Source of the DNA: Ammoniphilus sp. CFH 90114
GTDB lineage: Bacteria; Bacillota; Bacilli; Aneurinibacillales; RAOX-1
DNA: 64,000 nt
Assembly: GCF_004123195.1 (NCBI RefSeq)
Contig: NZ_SDLI01000008.1
Coordinates: 1-64,000 of the forward strand
Direction of reading: 5' to 3'
The notes below the pieces were generated by a model. That model did no database searches and was not told where the DNA came from. It saw only the letters and a list, made by a program, of their open reading frames with translations. Below, piece by piece: positions 48,427 to 57,428 of the stretch. How positions within the stretch are numbered: the first letter of the stretch is position 1; each line of letters opens with the position of its first letter. The translations under genes and the position numbers were made by a program.

Positions 48427-50582
48427 GATGTGACAGGAACCATAGAAAGTCCTACACGCATTTTCTTTACATCGATTTCTGTGACCCATACTGTAACAAT
48501 TTGGCCTACGGATACGACATCTAAAGGGTGCTTAACATATTTTCCGCTTAGCTTTGAAATATGGACAAGCCCATCATTTTTCAACCCAATATCTACAAAA
48601 GCCCCGAAATCGACCACATTACGAACGGTTCCTTGCAGCTCCATTCCTACCTTCAGGTCTTGAATGGTCAATACATCTTTAAGCAATAAAGGCTTCGGCA
48701 ACTCATCTCGAGGATCTCGACCTGGTCGAAGTAAGCTGTCTAGAATATCCTGAAGGGTGGGTTCCCCAACTTCCAATCGGGCTGCCATCTCCGGTACATT
48801 CACGGATTGAAGTAATTCCTTCGTTTCTGGAGAACCAATATCAGTAGCTTGAATCCCTAATAAATCTAGCAGCTTAGCCACCTTCTCATAGGATTCAGGA
48901 TGGATTGGGGTCTTATCCAATGGGTTCGCCCCATCCATCACACGCAGGAAGCCGATACACTGTTCGTATGTTTTATCCCCTAAGCGAGGGACCTTCTTCA
49001 GCTGAGCCCGATTCGAGAACTTACCTGTTTCTTCTCTTAGCTTGACAATATTTTTCGCTACTTGCTTGCTTACTCCCGAAACATATTGAAGCAGGGAAGG
49101 AGAGGCGGTATTCACATCAACCCCAACATAGTTTACCGCGGATTCTACCACAAACTGAAGGCTCTCGGTCAGACGAGTTTGACTTACGTCATGCTGATAC
49201 TGCCCGACTCCAATGGACTTAGGGTCGATTTTTACTAGCTCAGCCAGCGGATCTTGCAAACGGCGGGCAATGGATACCGCACTTCGCTCGGCAACATCTA
49301 AGTCAGGGAACTCTTCCCCTGCAAGCTTAGAGGCGGAATAAACACTTGCTCCTGCTTCACTCACAATAATATAGAAGATCTCTTGATTAATCTCCTTGAG
49401 CATCGTAGCGACGAATTCTTCAGTTTCCCGTGAAGCTGTCCCATTCCCAATCACTACAAGATTAACCCCATAGGTCTGGATCACATCTTTTAAAACACGT
49501 TTTGCTTCTTCGACTTTATTCATAGGAGGAGTCGGGTATACTACTCCTACCTTGTGAAGCTTGCCTGTTTCATCAACCACGGCATACTTACAGCCGGTTC
49601 GATAGGCAGGATCGACACCTAAAACCATCTTCCCTTTTACCGGAGCCTGTAATAGCAACTGGCGCAAGTTCTCCGCGAAAATATGAATGGCCTGTTCTTC
49701 CGCGGTTTCCGTTAACTCATTGCGGACTTCCCGCTCCACAGCTGGACTAATAAGACGCTTATAGCTATCCTCTAGTGCTGGCTCTAGGTAAGGCGCTGCC
49801 ACCGTTTGACGCGGAATATATTTTCTTATCAAAAATTGCATGATCGGCGTCTCATCTAAATCGAGTTTAACCTTCAGAATGCCTTCCTTCTCCCCGCGGT
49901 TGACAGCTAAAATCCGATGGGGAACAATTCGTTTAACCGGTTCAGCATACTGGTAGTACATCTCGTAGACGTTCTTTTCCGATTCTTCGTCCTGTTTCTT
50001 CTCCGTCTGAATCAGGGCATTCTCCATCGTCTGTTTGCGGATCCACTTGCGTACATCCGGATCATCCGATACCATCTCTGCAATAATGTCCATAGCCCCC
50101 TGAAGGGCCTCTTCCGCGGTTGTTACTTGTTTTTCTTCGTTTATATATTGAGCCGCTTCCTCAAGTGGATTACCCTTCGTTGGCAAGCTCATAAGATATG
50201 CCGCCAGCGGTTCTAATCCCTTTTCCTTAGCCATGGTGGCTCTAGTTCTTCGTTTCTGACGATAAGGTCGGTAGAGATCCTCCACTTCCTGTAATTTCGT
50301 AGCGGAAAGAATATCCCGTTCAAGCTCTTCTGTCAGCTTGTCCTGTTCTGCGATGAGGCGAATCACTTCACTCTTACGCTCTTCTAAGTTACGCAGATAG
50401 GTCAAACGCTCTTGGATGGTACGAATTTGATTTTCATCTAGTGTTCCGGTTACTTCTTTACGATACCGTGCAATAAAAGGAACGGTATTCCCTTCATCGA
50501 GTAGTTCAACTGTATTTTTAACAAACTTGGATGCGATGCCGCTCTCCCTGGCAATCGTCTCGATCATCTGGTTCAAATCCAT
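48423..50582 (-). CDS. tex: Tex family RNA-binding protein
   Basis: A 719-residue protein of the Tex/YdcI family, implicated in transcription-related processes and toxin-gene expression in some pathogens. The N-terminal helical domain (MDLNQMIETIARESGIASKFV) precedes a YqgF-like RNase H fold (LGVDPAYRTGCKYAVVDETG), a helix-hairpin-helix (LGDKTYEQCIGFLRVMDG) and a C-terminal S1 RNA-binding domain (GTVRNVVDFGAFVDIGLKND). Alone on its transcript. It is conserved in essentially all Bacillales. Confidence 0.95.
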   Translation of the reverse strand: MDLNQMIETIARESGIASKFVKNTVELLDEGNTVPFIARYRKEVTGTLDENQIRTIQERLTYLRNLEERKSEVIRLIAEQDKLTEELERDILSATKLQEVEDLYRPYRQKRRTRATMAKEKGLEPLAAYLMSLPTKGNPLEEAAQYINEEKQVTTAEEALQGAMDIIAEMVSDDPDVRKWIRKQTMENALIQTEKKQDEESEKNVYEMYYQYAEPVKRIVPHRILAVNRGEKEGILKVKLDLDETPIMQFLIRKYIPRQTVAAPYLEPALEDSYKRLISPAVEREVRNELTETAEEQAIHIFAENLRQLLLQAPVKGKMVLGVDPAYRTGCKYAVVDETGKLHKVGVVYPTPPMNKVEEAKRVLKDVIQTYGVNLVVIGNGTASRETEEFVATMLKEINQEIFYIIVSEAGASVYSASKLAGEEFPDLDVAERSAVSIARRLQDPLAELVKIDPKSIGVGQYQHDVSQTRLTESLQFVVESAVNYVGVDVNTASPSLLQYVSGVSKQVAKNIVKLREETGKFSNRAQLKKVPRLGDKTYEQCIGFLRVMDGANPLDKTPIHPESYEKVAKLLDLLGIQATDIGSPETKELLQSVNVPEMAARLEVGEPTLQDILDSLLRPGRDPRDELPKPLLLKDVLTIQDLKVGMELQGTVRNVVDFGAFVDIGLKNDGLVHISKLSGKYVKHPLDVVSVGQIVTVWVTEIDVKKMRVGLSMVPVTS

Positions 50583-50669
50583 ACCTTTTTCGCTCCTCTT
50601 GAAAGCTTTTCACTGCCTTCCATTCTACCACATTCCAAACTGGAATATCTAACCGTATCCTTGACTAAA

Positions 50670-50699
50670 CGAGAAAAGGCTCACCGAAGTGAGCCTTGT
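50670..50699 (-). terminator. terminator downstream of ndoA
   Basis: AAGGCTCAC pairs with GTGAGCCTT across CGAA; on the minus strand CCTTTTCTCG follows. It closes the ndoAI-ndoA transcript. Confidence 0.75.
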
Positions 50700-50787
50700 T
50701 GATGGATATTCTATCGTGTTAAAGCTTAATGGGATGAGCTTGCCGAAAAGGAAATGAAAATTATTGCGGGTGTTTAACGCTCGTAGA

Positions 50788-51138
50788 TTAAAAGTCGATC
50801 AGCCCTAGACTGATCTGTAAGGCTTCATTCACCTTATCCATCATCTCATCATCTAAATGGGTTATTTTGTCCGTCAAGCGTTGCTTATCAATCGTACGTA
50901 TCTGCTCCAAAAGAATGACGGAATCCCGATCAAATCCATAGCTCTTAGCATCAATCTCGACGTGTGTAGGAAGCTTCGCCTTCTGAATCTGGGCTGTAAT
51001 GGCCGCGACGATGACCGTCGGACTGAAACGATTTCCTATATCATTTTGGATAATTAGCACCGGACGAACGCCGCCCTGCTCTGAGCCAACAACAGGAGAA
51101 AGGTCCGCAAAGTATACATCGCCACGTTTAACAATCAC
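50788..51138 (-). CDS. ndoA: endoribonuclease toxin NdoA (MazF family)
   Basis: A 116-residue MazF-type mRNA interferase that cleaves at UACAU in B. subtilis. Features are [20 protein letters not shown], the R-P-V-L-I-I-Q-N-D segment ([12 protein letters not shown]) and [18 protein letters not shown]. The active-site Arg and Thr/Ser residues of the family are present (R in GGVRPVLI, T in VIVAAITAQ). It lies 3 bp after its antitoxin gene. Toxin-antitoxin pair of chromosomal, housekeeping type conserved in Bacillales. Confidence 0.96.
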   Translation of the reverse strand: MIVKRGDVYFADLSPVVGSEQGGVRPVLIIQNDIGNRFSPTVIVAAITAQIQKAKLPTHVEIDAKSYGFDRDSVILLEQIRTIDKQRLTDKITHLDDEMMDKVNEALQISLGLIDF

Positions 51139-51141
51139 AAA

Positions 51142-51420
51142 TTACACCCCGCTTACTAAGCGGCCCAAGGTATAATTCGCTTCCTCTTCCGCTTGAAAAG
51201 CCTCCGAAGCTATGTTGAGATTAATATTTGCCATCTCCATGTAACCCTTCTGCATAGTCTCACGGATATGACGCTTCTTACGCTCTCTTAGGTAGAGTTT
51301 CATCGCTTGTCTGATAAATTCGCTTCGATTTGATTGTTCCCTTTCCACGACACCATCCACCTCTTCTAGTAAATGATGTGGCAAGCTGATCATAATACGC
51401 TTGGTATCCATCCTAGACAA
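51142..51420 (-). CDS. ndoAI: antitoxin NdoAI (ribbon-helix-helix, MazE-like)
   Basis: The antitoxin partner of NdoA: an N-terminal ribbon-helix-helix DNA-binding domain (RIMISLPHHLLEEVDG... RSEFIRQAMKLYLRERK) and a C-terminal toxin-binding tail ending TLGRLVSGV. The start is uncertain. A TTG at 51420 is 10 nt after GGAGG, while the ATG at 51411 is 19 nt away; I choose the TTG (92 residues, near the 93 of B. subtilis). The open frame further upstream to 51501 is leader. The two genes form one operon. Confidence 0.9.
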   Translation of the reverse strand: MSRMDTKRIMISLPHHLLEEVDGVVEREQSNRSEFIRQAMKLYLRERKKRHIRETMQKGYMEMANINLNIASEAFQAEEEANYTLGRLVSGV

Positions 51421-51520
51421 GACAAACGCACCTCCAACGACACTTACACCATGTGATCTGCATAAAACGCATACTAATAGTACCATTATGTCGAAATGCA
51501 TGCAGAAATATACCAGTGAG

Positions 51521-51549
51521 TATATATCCTAGCACGCATCTGCATACAA
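51521..51549 (-). promoter_or_regulatory. possible sigma-A promoter of ndoAI-ndoA
   Basis: TTGTAT and TATATA with a 17-bp spacer on the minus strand, about 100 bp before the ndoAI start. A second candidate lies further upstream. Confidence 0.5.
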
Positions 51550-51635
51550 CACAAGATACTAATTCTCTGTCGAAAGCCGATATCCTTCTACCAAATAGTA
51601 GGAATTATGACTCCACCGGCGCATTATACTCCATG

Positions 51636-51665
51636 ATTGTACCACTATACTTGGATTCCCGACAA
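51636..51665 (-). promoter_or_regulatory. second possible promoter between alr and ndoAI
   Basis: TTGTCG and TACAAT with an 18-bp spacer on the minus strand, directly after the alr stop codon, giving a leader of about 210 nt if used. The 260 bp between alr and ndoAI hold no gene. Confidence 0.4.
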
Positions 51666-51680
51666 GGAAATACGACAATT

Positions 51681-52835
51681 TCAAAGGAGAAAATTTTTGG
51701 TCATTACGGTGTCTCCACCTTTACGGTAGACCCTAGGAACTCGCTTGCTGATCATGCAAGTTACCTCGTAATTGATGGTCTGGAGCTGATCTGCCACATC
51801 ATCCACGGTTATCTGTTGGCCACCTTGACTGCCGATCAATACAACTTCATCACCTACACGAGGATCTATCACCGATGATATATCGATCATCAGCTGATCC
51901 ATACAAACCCTTCCGACAATAGGTGTCCGGGTACCTTTCACGATAGCCTGCCCTTTATTGGATAAAGCTCGTGAAAAACCATCCGCATATCCGATGGGAA
52001 GAGACGCAATAACCGACTCACCTGAAGTAGTAAAAGTAGCCCCATAGCTAATCGAAGTTCCCGCAGGAACGCTCTTGATATGCGCGATCTTCGTTTTTAA
52101 GGAAAAAGCCTCCTTGAGCTCGATACCCTTATTTCTGGTGAAAGCAGACGGATATTGTCCATATAAGCTTATTCCCAATCGAATCATGTTATAACCCCAA
52201 TTTGGATAAAGAATCCCACCGGCGCTATTGCTGCAATGAATAATAGGGAATGTGTATGGTTCAATCACTTTAATAAACGTATGATGCTGTTCCGTGGTAT
52301 ATGACGGATCTTCTTCATCCGCACAGGCAAAATGGGTAAAGACTCCCTCTGCCTCTACACGGTCGGATTCGGCAACCGCTTGCATCAATTGATCTAATTC
52401 TTCTTGTGTCCGTACACCGACCCTTCCCATACCGGTATCGAGCTTGATATGAATCTTAGCCTGCTTGTCCAGTCGGGCGCCTTCGTTCTGAATCGCAACA
52501 ATGACTTCCGGATGGAACACGGTTAAGGTAATATCACGAGTAATCGCCTCGCCCACAAACTCCGGAGCGGTGTATCCTAACACAAGAACAGGGGCTGTAA
52601 TCCCCGCTTCTCTTAATTCGATCGCCTCGTCTAGTAAGGCTACCCCGAGATAAGTAGCTCCAGCAGCTAGTGCTTCTTTTGCCACAGGAATGGCCCCATG
52701 TCCATAGCCATCTGCCTTAACAACAGCCATGATCTGCGTTTGCTCTGGAAGATGGGCCCGGAAAGCTCGTACATTATGAGCAATGGCATCAAGATCAACC
52801 TCTACCCAAGTATTGCGGTAAAACTTCTCTCCCAT
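51681..52835 (-). CDS. alr: alanine racemase
   Basis: PLP-dependent interconversion of L- and D-alanine for cell wall synthesis. The 384 residues have the PLP lysine in MAVVKADGYGHGAI (Lys40) and the catalytic Tyr near GTSISYGATF (about 270), with MGRVGVRTQEE and CMDQLMIDISSV. The usual C-terminal beta domain is present, ending NYEVTCMISKRVPRVY; a 14-residue tail follows. RBS AAGGTGATC precedes the ATG. It precedes ndoAI-ndoA, as in B. subtilis. Confidence 0.96.
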   Translation of the reverse strand: MGEKFYRNTWVEVDLDAIAHNVRAFRAHLPEQTQIMAVVKADGYGHGAIPVAKEALAAGATYLGVALLDEAIELREAGITAPVLVLGYTAPEFVGEAITRDITLTVFHPEVIVAIQNEGARLDKQAKIHIKLDTGMGRVGVRTQEELDQLMQAVAESDRVEAEGVFTHFACADEEDPSYTTEQHHTFIKVIEPYTFPIIHCSNSAGGILYPNWGYNMIRLGISLYGQYPSAFTRNKGIELKEAFSLKTKIAHIKSVPAGTSISYGATFTTSGESVIASLPIGYADGFSRALSNKGQAIVKGTRTPIVGRVCMDQLMIDISSVIDPRVGDEVVLIGSQGGQQITVDDVADQLQTINYEVTCMISKRVPRVYRKGGDTVMTKNFLL

Positions 52836-52841
52836 AGGTGA

Positions 52842-53267
52842 TCACCTTTTCTTATTTTTTCTCACTTTCTGTAACTGATCATCTAGCATATCTAAAAATT
52901 TTCGAGAAACCATTAAAGGCTCCTTCTTCCCCTTCAACCGAAACAGAGCCTTCCATTCTGAAGCTCGCTCTACGTCAAGCAGAGAAAACACTCTTTCTTT
53001 CCCACCTAGACGAATAAACAGCTCCGTCTTCGTAAGAATATACTCTGGAGCTAGTACCCTTCTATAAATAATAGGAGCCCCTCCAATTATCACGACAGCC
53101 GACACTACCGCCAGTACTTTATACAAGCCGCTGTCAGCAGGCATATATCCTGCCAGAATGAACATGACCAGCATGTAAACAACCGTCTCGTAAATCCGGT
53201 AGCGTGTAGGTCTTTTTTGGAAGATATCCATATAATTTGATTGCTCTTGAATCATTATATCTTTCAC
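52842..53267 (-). CDS. small membrane protein, possibly PH-domain-like
   Basis: Predicted 141-residue protein with two N-terminal hydrophobic segments (TVVYMLVMFILAGYM; VLAVVSAVVIIGGAPII) and a cytoplasmic part starting PEYILTKTELFIRLGGKERVF that resembles the strands of bacterial PH-like (DUF304-type) domains. The frame is open to 53396, but a GTG at 53267 with AAAGGAG 9 nt upstream is the only good start, and the upstream part contains a terminator stem. I do not recognise a specific family. Sits between alr and the lipoprotein gene. Confidence 0.7.
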   Translation of the reverse strand: MKDIMIQEQSNYMDIFQKRPTRYRIYETVVYMLVMFILAGYMPADSGLYKVLAVVSAVVIIGGAPIIYRRVLAPEYILTKTELFIRLGGKERVFSLLDVERASEWKALFRLKGKKEPLMVSRKFLDMLDDQLQKVRKNKKR

Positions 53268-53304
53268 TTCACCACACTCCTTTAAGATAACCATGGTCCC
53301 TAAT

Positions 53305-53345
53305 AAAAAACCAGAGGAAAGGGCAGCCATAAATATAGGCTGCCC
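53305..53345 (-). terminator. terminator after the LolA-like lipoprotein gene, or attenuator
   Basis: GGGCAGCC pairs with GGCTGCCC (arms 53321-53328 and 53338-53345), followed on the minus strand by TTTCC and GGTTTTTTATT. A sigma-A-like promoter (TTGACT-N17-TAAGGT) lies immediately upstream at 53359-53387, so the stem may be a 5' attenuator for the small membrane protein rather than just the end of the lipoprotein transcript. Confidence 0.65.
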
Positions 53346-53358
53346 ATAGTTATAATCT

Positions 53359-53387
53359 ACCTTATCTGATTTATTCATGGAAGTCAA
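53359..53387 (-). promoter_or_regulatory. candidate promoter of the small membrane protein gene
   Basis: TTGACT and TAAGGT with a 17-bp spacer on the minus strand. Transcription would begin just before the terminator stem at 53321-53345. Confidence 0.5.
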
Positions 53388-53426
53388 TTTGTTCAATAGG
53401 GAGAAAAACGACGCCCTTCCTTTTCC

Positions 53427-54452
53427 TTATTTACCGATTTGATTAAAGGTAGACTTCGCGACAGAGATCATCTCATCTTCTGGGAGATCTCCTGTTAATA
53501 GGTATTCCACTCCATCGTAAGTCCAAGTCAGTGTTTTCTTCTGCTCACCGGTCATAACTGCTACCGTATGTCCAAGGTCAACGATTTCCCCGCTTGGATA
53601 GCTAACCGTAGCTGCCTTAGGTCTCTCTTCAATAAGGGTAAAGTTGAAATCGCCTTTATAGCGAAGAACAATCTGTGGCCCTTCCGCTGTATCTACTTTT
53701 TGCACCCCAGTGAATGTTGCCCCTTCCGGCACATAAGTAGGCTGGATCACACCAAAGCTGCCTGTTGGCTCTTGCTTAGGCTCTCCGTTCGCCATAGTCG
53801 GTACAGAGGACTGAAGCATACTTGTCTCCATATTTCTCTCTTTATTGAAGGAGTCATTATCAAACTTGGCATCCCCTTCAAAGTCGGCAAATTCCACAGT
53901 CACCATTACATTCTTGTTGGTATCCATGACATCCACTTTAATCGGCGACAGGTCGGTGCCTAACCAGATCTTCTGGGTCGTTAAGGAGCGATTTTGATAG
54001 TCTGCCTTCACTTCAAAAGCATACTTACCATCCTCTTCTGTAAATACGCGTTGCTCGTCATCTAAAATGCTCTTCACTAAAGATTCATACAAGTAAACTT
54101 GGGCATGATTTTCTGGCCATCCGCTTTGGAATCGGAAGCTTTTATTGAGATGAGGAGTAAGGACAAACACTCCCTCTTGGTTTCTAAGTATGATTTGCGT
54201 TATGTCTCTTTCCTTGGAAGTTAGAGCTACGCGATAGAAGTCAGGCTTGTTATGCCATACTTCTACATCATAAGTCTGAGGGTCCTTCCCCGTTTGCAAA
54301 GTAAGCTTTGCATTCATCTTGTACCCCGTCATTTTTTCTAGCTTCGTACCCAAGTCTCCAACAATTGCATCGACACCCTTAGGACCACAACCTGTTGCAA
54401 GCATGGATAGGATTGTGACTAGCATGATTAGCCATCCGAGTTTGCGTTTCAT
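53427..54452 (-). CDS. LolA-like outer-leaflet lipoprotein (YdcC type)
   Basis: A lipoprotein of about 341 residues: signal MKRKLGWLIMLVTILSMLATGC with lipobox LATGC, followed by a LolA-fold region (LEKMTGYKMNAKLTLQTGKDPQ, YDVEVWHNKPDFYRVALTS) and a C-terminal DUF4367-like domain (FGVIQPTYVPEGATF...). B. subtilis has the similar ydcC in the same place between acpS and alr. Sporulation and secretion roles are suggested for relatives; none is proven here. I chose the ATG at 54452 with AAGGGG upstream over one 12 bp earlier. Confidence 0.8.
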   Translation of the reverse strand: MKRKLGWLIMLVTILSMLATGCGPKGVDAIVGDLGTKLEKMTGYKMNAKLTLQTGKDPQTYDVEVWHNKPDFYRVALTSKERDITQIILRNQEGVFVLTPHLNKSFRFQSGWPENHAQVYLYESLVKSILDDEQRVFTEEDGKYAFEVKADYQNRSLTTQKIWLGTDLSPIKVDVMDTNKNVMVTVEFADFEGDAKFDNDSFNKERNMETSMLQSSVPTMANGEPKQEPTGSFGVIQPTYVPEGATFTGVQKVDTAEGPQIVLRYKGDFNFTLIEERPKAATVSYPSGEIVDLGHTVAVMTGEQKKTLTWTYDGVEYLLTGDLPEDEMISVAKSTFNQIGK

Positions 54453-54591
54453 TATCTGATTCATCCCCTTCGCTCATTTTTTTAAGAAAACTTGGCGCTT
54501 TTCTCAAAGCTGACAAGCTTTCCTTGTCCTGTACGTTAATACAGGAGAAGAACAAAGGAGGGTCCCTTTTCAGGGTTATATACTGTGTATC

Positions 54592-56127
54592 TTACGCATT
54601 ATCTGCGGTTAGATCTTTGACAGCTTTGCCAATCCAGTTTCCTAAATCAGTTGCTGCACCGCTATATTCGTCCATGAATTCTCCCGACATTCCGTGAAGA
54701 TAAACCCCCAACAGAATCCCCGACAGTATGTTCCCCGTTTGATTGACAAAGGATCCAATCATGCCTGACAAGACATCTCCAGATCCCCCTTTAGCCAAGG
54801 AGGAGCTACCGCGTGGACTGACGAAGATTTCTCCTTTTGGAGTAGCAATGATGGTATAAGTCCCTTTAAGCACAACATACACCTGATGGTGAACAGCAAA
54901 TTGTCGGGCAATGTGAGGTCGATTGGTTTCAACCTGCTCTACGGATACACCTGCTAGCCTGGCCATTTCACCGGGATGAGGCGTAAGCACAACCTGCTCT
55001 CTGCCTTTAAGCATGGAAAGATCTTTAGCTAAAAGATTTAGCGCATCTGCGTCCAGCAAGAGAGGGCCTGTTGTGTGACGGATGACTTGCTCCAGCCATT
55101 CGCTTCCAGGAGCCTGGCCCATTCCAGGGCCCACGATGGTAAAATCGAACCGCCCTTTCCTCTCGGTGAGCAACTTCCAGCTATTTTTAGAGAAATAGCC
55201 TTCTGTTTCGGGCCAAAGCCAATAGATCGCTTCCGTCACCTTACCAGCAACCATAGGCTGGATCGTTCTCGGTATAGCCAAGGTAACCATACCCGCCCCT
55301 GATCGAATCGCACCCATGGAGGCAAGAGCCGGTGCTCCTACATAAGAATGGCAACCACCAAGGATGAGAACATGCCCAAATGTTCCTTTATGAGAGTGGC
55401 GCGAACGCTTCGGCAAAAGAGAAGTCATCATCTTCTCGTCCAAAAGTTGATCCGTAGGTGCTAACTTTTCCCCTACCCAACCCGGGATGGAGATGTCTCT
55501 CACCAGAAGCTCACCGCAATACGCAGCACCAGGGAATAGGTATTGCCCCCACTTCGGGTAAGCAAACGTCACCGTTGCATCCGCCTCTACAGCGTTGGTT
55601 TCCACCGATCCTGTATCCGCATTTACCCCGCTTGGGATATCAATAGAGATCACGTCAGCTTGTTCCTGTTGATTGACCTCTTCAATGATCCTCCCTATTG
55701 GCTCCCTTAAAGGACCTTGAACCCCGGTTCCAAGCAGCCCGTCTACAATGAGAGTAGCCCACTGCAAGTCCTGAATGAACTCCTCCCAGCTACTGTTACC
55801 AAACAGCTTGACCGCATACTGGCTACCGATAAGCGCACGATAAGTCGTTGCCGCATCCGTACTCATCTTTTCCTCTGTCCCTACCAGCCAAGTTTGCACA
55901 CGGTAACCTTTATTCAGCAAGTGCCGGGATACCACAAAAGCATCTCCGCCATTGTTTCCGTGTCCCGCTAAAACTACCACTCGAGCGTTCGGGGTGGCCC
56001 ATCTGGCCTCCACTTCTTTCACCACAGCTTGCCCTGCTGCTTCCATCAAGATAATGCCTGGAATGCCGATTTCCTTCATGGCGAAGCGGTCAATCTCTCG
56101 CATTTGTTGCGCATTCACCAAATACAC
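54592..56127 (-). CDS. nnrE-nnrD: bifunctional NAD(P)HX epimerase / ADP-dependent dehydratase
   Basis: Repairs hydrated NADH and NADPH. The 511 residues join an N-terminal YjeF epimerase domain (AGHGNNGGDAFVVSRHL at about 55-70) to a C-terminal ribokinase-like dehydratase (SHKGTFGHVLILGGCHSYVG; DADALNLLA; LTPHPGEMARL; GGSGDVLSGMIG). The start is a GTG with GGGAGGAAGAAGG upstream. It follows acpS, the same order as in many Bacillales. Confidence 0.95.
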   Translation of the reverse strand: MYLVNAQQMREIDRFAMKEIGIPGIILMEAAGQAVVKEVEARWATPNARVVVLAGHGNNGGDAFVVSRHLLNKGYRVQTWLVGTEEKMSTDAATTYRALIGSQYAVKLFGNSSWEEFIQDLQWATLIVDGLLGTGVQGPLREPIGRIIEEVNQQEQADVISIDIPSGVNADTGSVETNAVEADATVTFAYPKWGQYLFPGAAYCGELLVRDISIPGWVGEKLAPTDQLLDEKMMTSLLPKRSRHSHKGTFGHVLILGGCHSYVGAPALASMGAIRSGAGMVTLAIPRTIQPMVAGKVTEAIYWLWPETEGYFSKNSWKLLTERKGRFDFTIVGPGMGQAPGSEWLEQVIRHTTGPLLLDADALNLLAKDLSMLKGREQVVLTPHPGEMARLAGVSVEQVETNRPHIARQFAVHHQVYVVLKGTYTIIATPKGEIFVSPRGSSSLAKGGSGDVLSGMIGSFVNQTGNILSGILLGVYLHGMSGEFMDEYSGAATDLGNWIGKAVKDLTADNA

Positions 56128-56207
56128 CCTTCTTCCCTCCTGATCCCGCGTTATATATGTATGTCCATACCTGTCCAGTTATGCTGACAACCCTTAATTT
56201 TATTAAA

Positions 56208-56588
56208 TCATTCCTCGATAATCACTTGTGCTACGGCGTACTTCTTTTCGTGTGAGATGGAGACATGATAGCTTTGCTTTAGCTTGGGATTATGAATCTC
56301 CAGCCATTTTCGGCATAGCTCCAGTGTCGGCTTTCCTCTATCATCACGTAGTACGGCAACGTCTTGCCAGCTGAGTTCTTTCCCAAAACCAAACCCCGTC
56401 GCCTTCGCAAAAGCCTCTTTAGCCGCAAATCTTCCCGCTACATATTCGAGTTGTCGATCGCCTGTTGATGGCATTCCTTTTTGCTCGGTCTCGGTAAGTA
56501 TTCTATTAATAAATTTCTGACCTTGTCTTTGTAGTACGTGTTGCATGCGTTCCTTATCCACAATATCGATGCCAATTCCTTTAATCAT
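56208..56588 (-). CDS. acpS: holo-[acyl-carrier-protein] synthase
   Basis: Transfers the 4'-phosphopantetheine arm from CoA to ACP. The 126 residues have the magnesium-binding Asp8 (GIGIDIVD) and Glu58 (GRFAAKEAFAKATG), with HVSISHEKKYA near the end. It is the first gene of the acpS-nnr segment; the start ATG has GGAG about 11 nt upstream. Confidence 0.96.
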   Translation of the reverse strand: MIKGIGIDIVDKERMQHVLQRQGQKFINRILTETEQKGMPSTGDRQLEYVAGRFAAKEAFAKATGFGFGKELSWQDVAVLRDDRGKPTLELCRKWLEIHNPKLKQSYHVSISHEKKYAVAQVIIEE

Positions 56589-56722
56589 GTTATTGATGGC
56601 TCCAATCCCTACATTCTAATTTTTATATTATCAGATCATGATGGCAAAAAGAAAAGACGAGTTGGAATTTTTTTGATACGATAAGGTTGTACGAACCTAC
56701 TGACTACTGAGGAGGAATGCTA

Positions 56723-57394
56723 ATGAGTTTTGAAGAAGAGTACCAATCCTTTTTAGATCAACATGAAAAAGCAAGGGAAGGAGAACGGTTGAGGCGTCTA
56801 AAAGAGGGCCATGGCAAGGCTGAGCTATCCTTCTTACAGAATGTATGGTGGCCCCTCTTTCACCACTTTGACTATTTGCACCCCGAGTATGAAGTAGATG
56901 ATTTCAAGGACGGGAAACGCTACTTAGATTATGCCTATATCCGCCCAGGAGTGAAGATTTGCTTTGAAGTCGATGGATATGGCCCCCACCTGAAAAATAT
57001 TAGCCGCTGGCAGTTTGCAGACCAACTAGAGAGACAAAACCAGCTTATCATAGATGAGTGGACCGTCATCCGCTTCTCCTACGACCAAATCCTCGAACAA
57101 CCCCGCCGATGCCAACAAACAACCCAACAAATCATCGGAAAATCACTTGGAGCAGACCCCCACCACAAGACCCTCACATTTATAGAAAAAGAAGTCATCC
57201 GTTTTGTGATCAATAAAGGTACGGCGGTGACTCCAGCCGAAGTAGAAAAGCTGCTCAAATTGTCCGATAAAACCGCAAGAAAAATCCTCTCACAAATGGT
57301 GCAAAAGAAGATTTTATACCCAGCCACAGGCCGCCAGCGTATCCGTTCTTATCGTCTGGGGGAAGGAGTTCAGAATCCGTTGTGTAGGATTTAG
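56723..57394 (+). CDS. DUF559/Vsr-like nuclease fused to a winged-helix domain
   Basis: A 223-residue protein. The middle holds a PD-(D/E)XK-type core: an Asp in RYLDYAYI (about 69) and a downstream E-V-D in ICFEVDGYGPH (about 82-84), then a conserved RQN...W.VIRFSYDQI stretch typical of DUF559/Vsr-type nucleases. The C-terminal 70 residues form a winged helix (VTPAEVEKLLKLSDKTARKI). The ATG at 56723 has GAGGAGG 7 nt upstream. It stands alone between acpS and the palindrome element preceding pyk. Not a Vsr gene with a methylase partner; its target is unknown. Confidence 0.7.
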   Translation: MSFEEEYQSFLDQHEKAREGERLRRLKEGHGKAELSFLQNVWWPLFHHFDYLHPEYEVDDFKDGKRYLDYAYIRPGVKICFEVDGYGPHLKNISRWQFADQLERQNQLIIDEWTVIRFSYDQILEQPRRCQQTTQQIIGKSLGADPHHKTLTFIEKEVIRFVINKGTAVTPAEVEKLLKLSDKTARKILSQMVQKKILYPATGRQRIRSYRLGEGVQNPLCRI

Positions 57395-57428
57395 AGATGA
57401 TGGGGGCTCGGGGGATCACCTCCAAACA

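Noticed and set aside
53268-53396. 43-residue N-terminal extension of the small membrane protein
   Set aside because: It spans the promoter and terminator stem; the good ribosome site is at the internal GTG.
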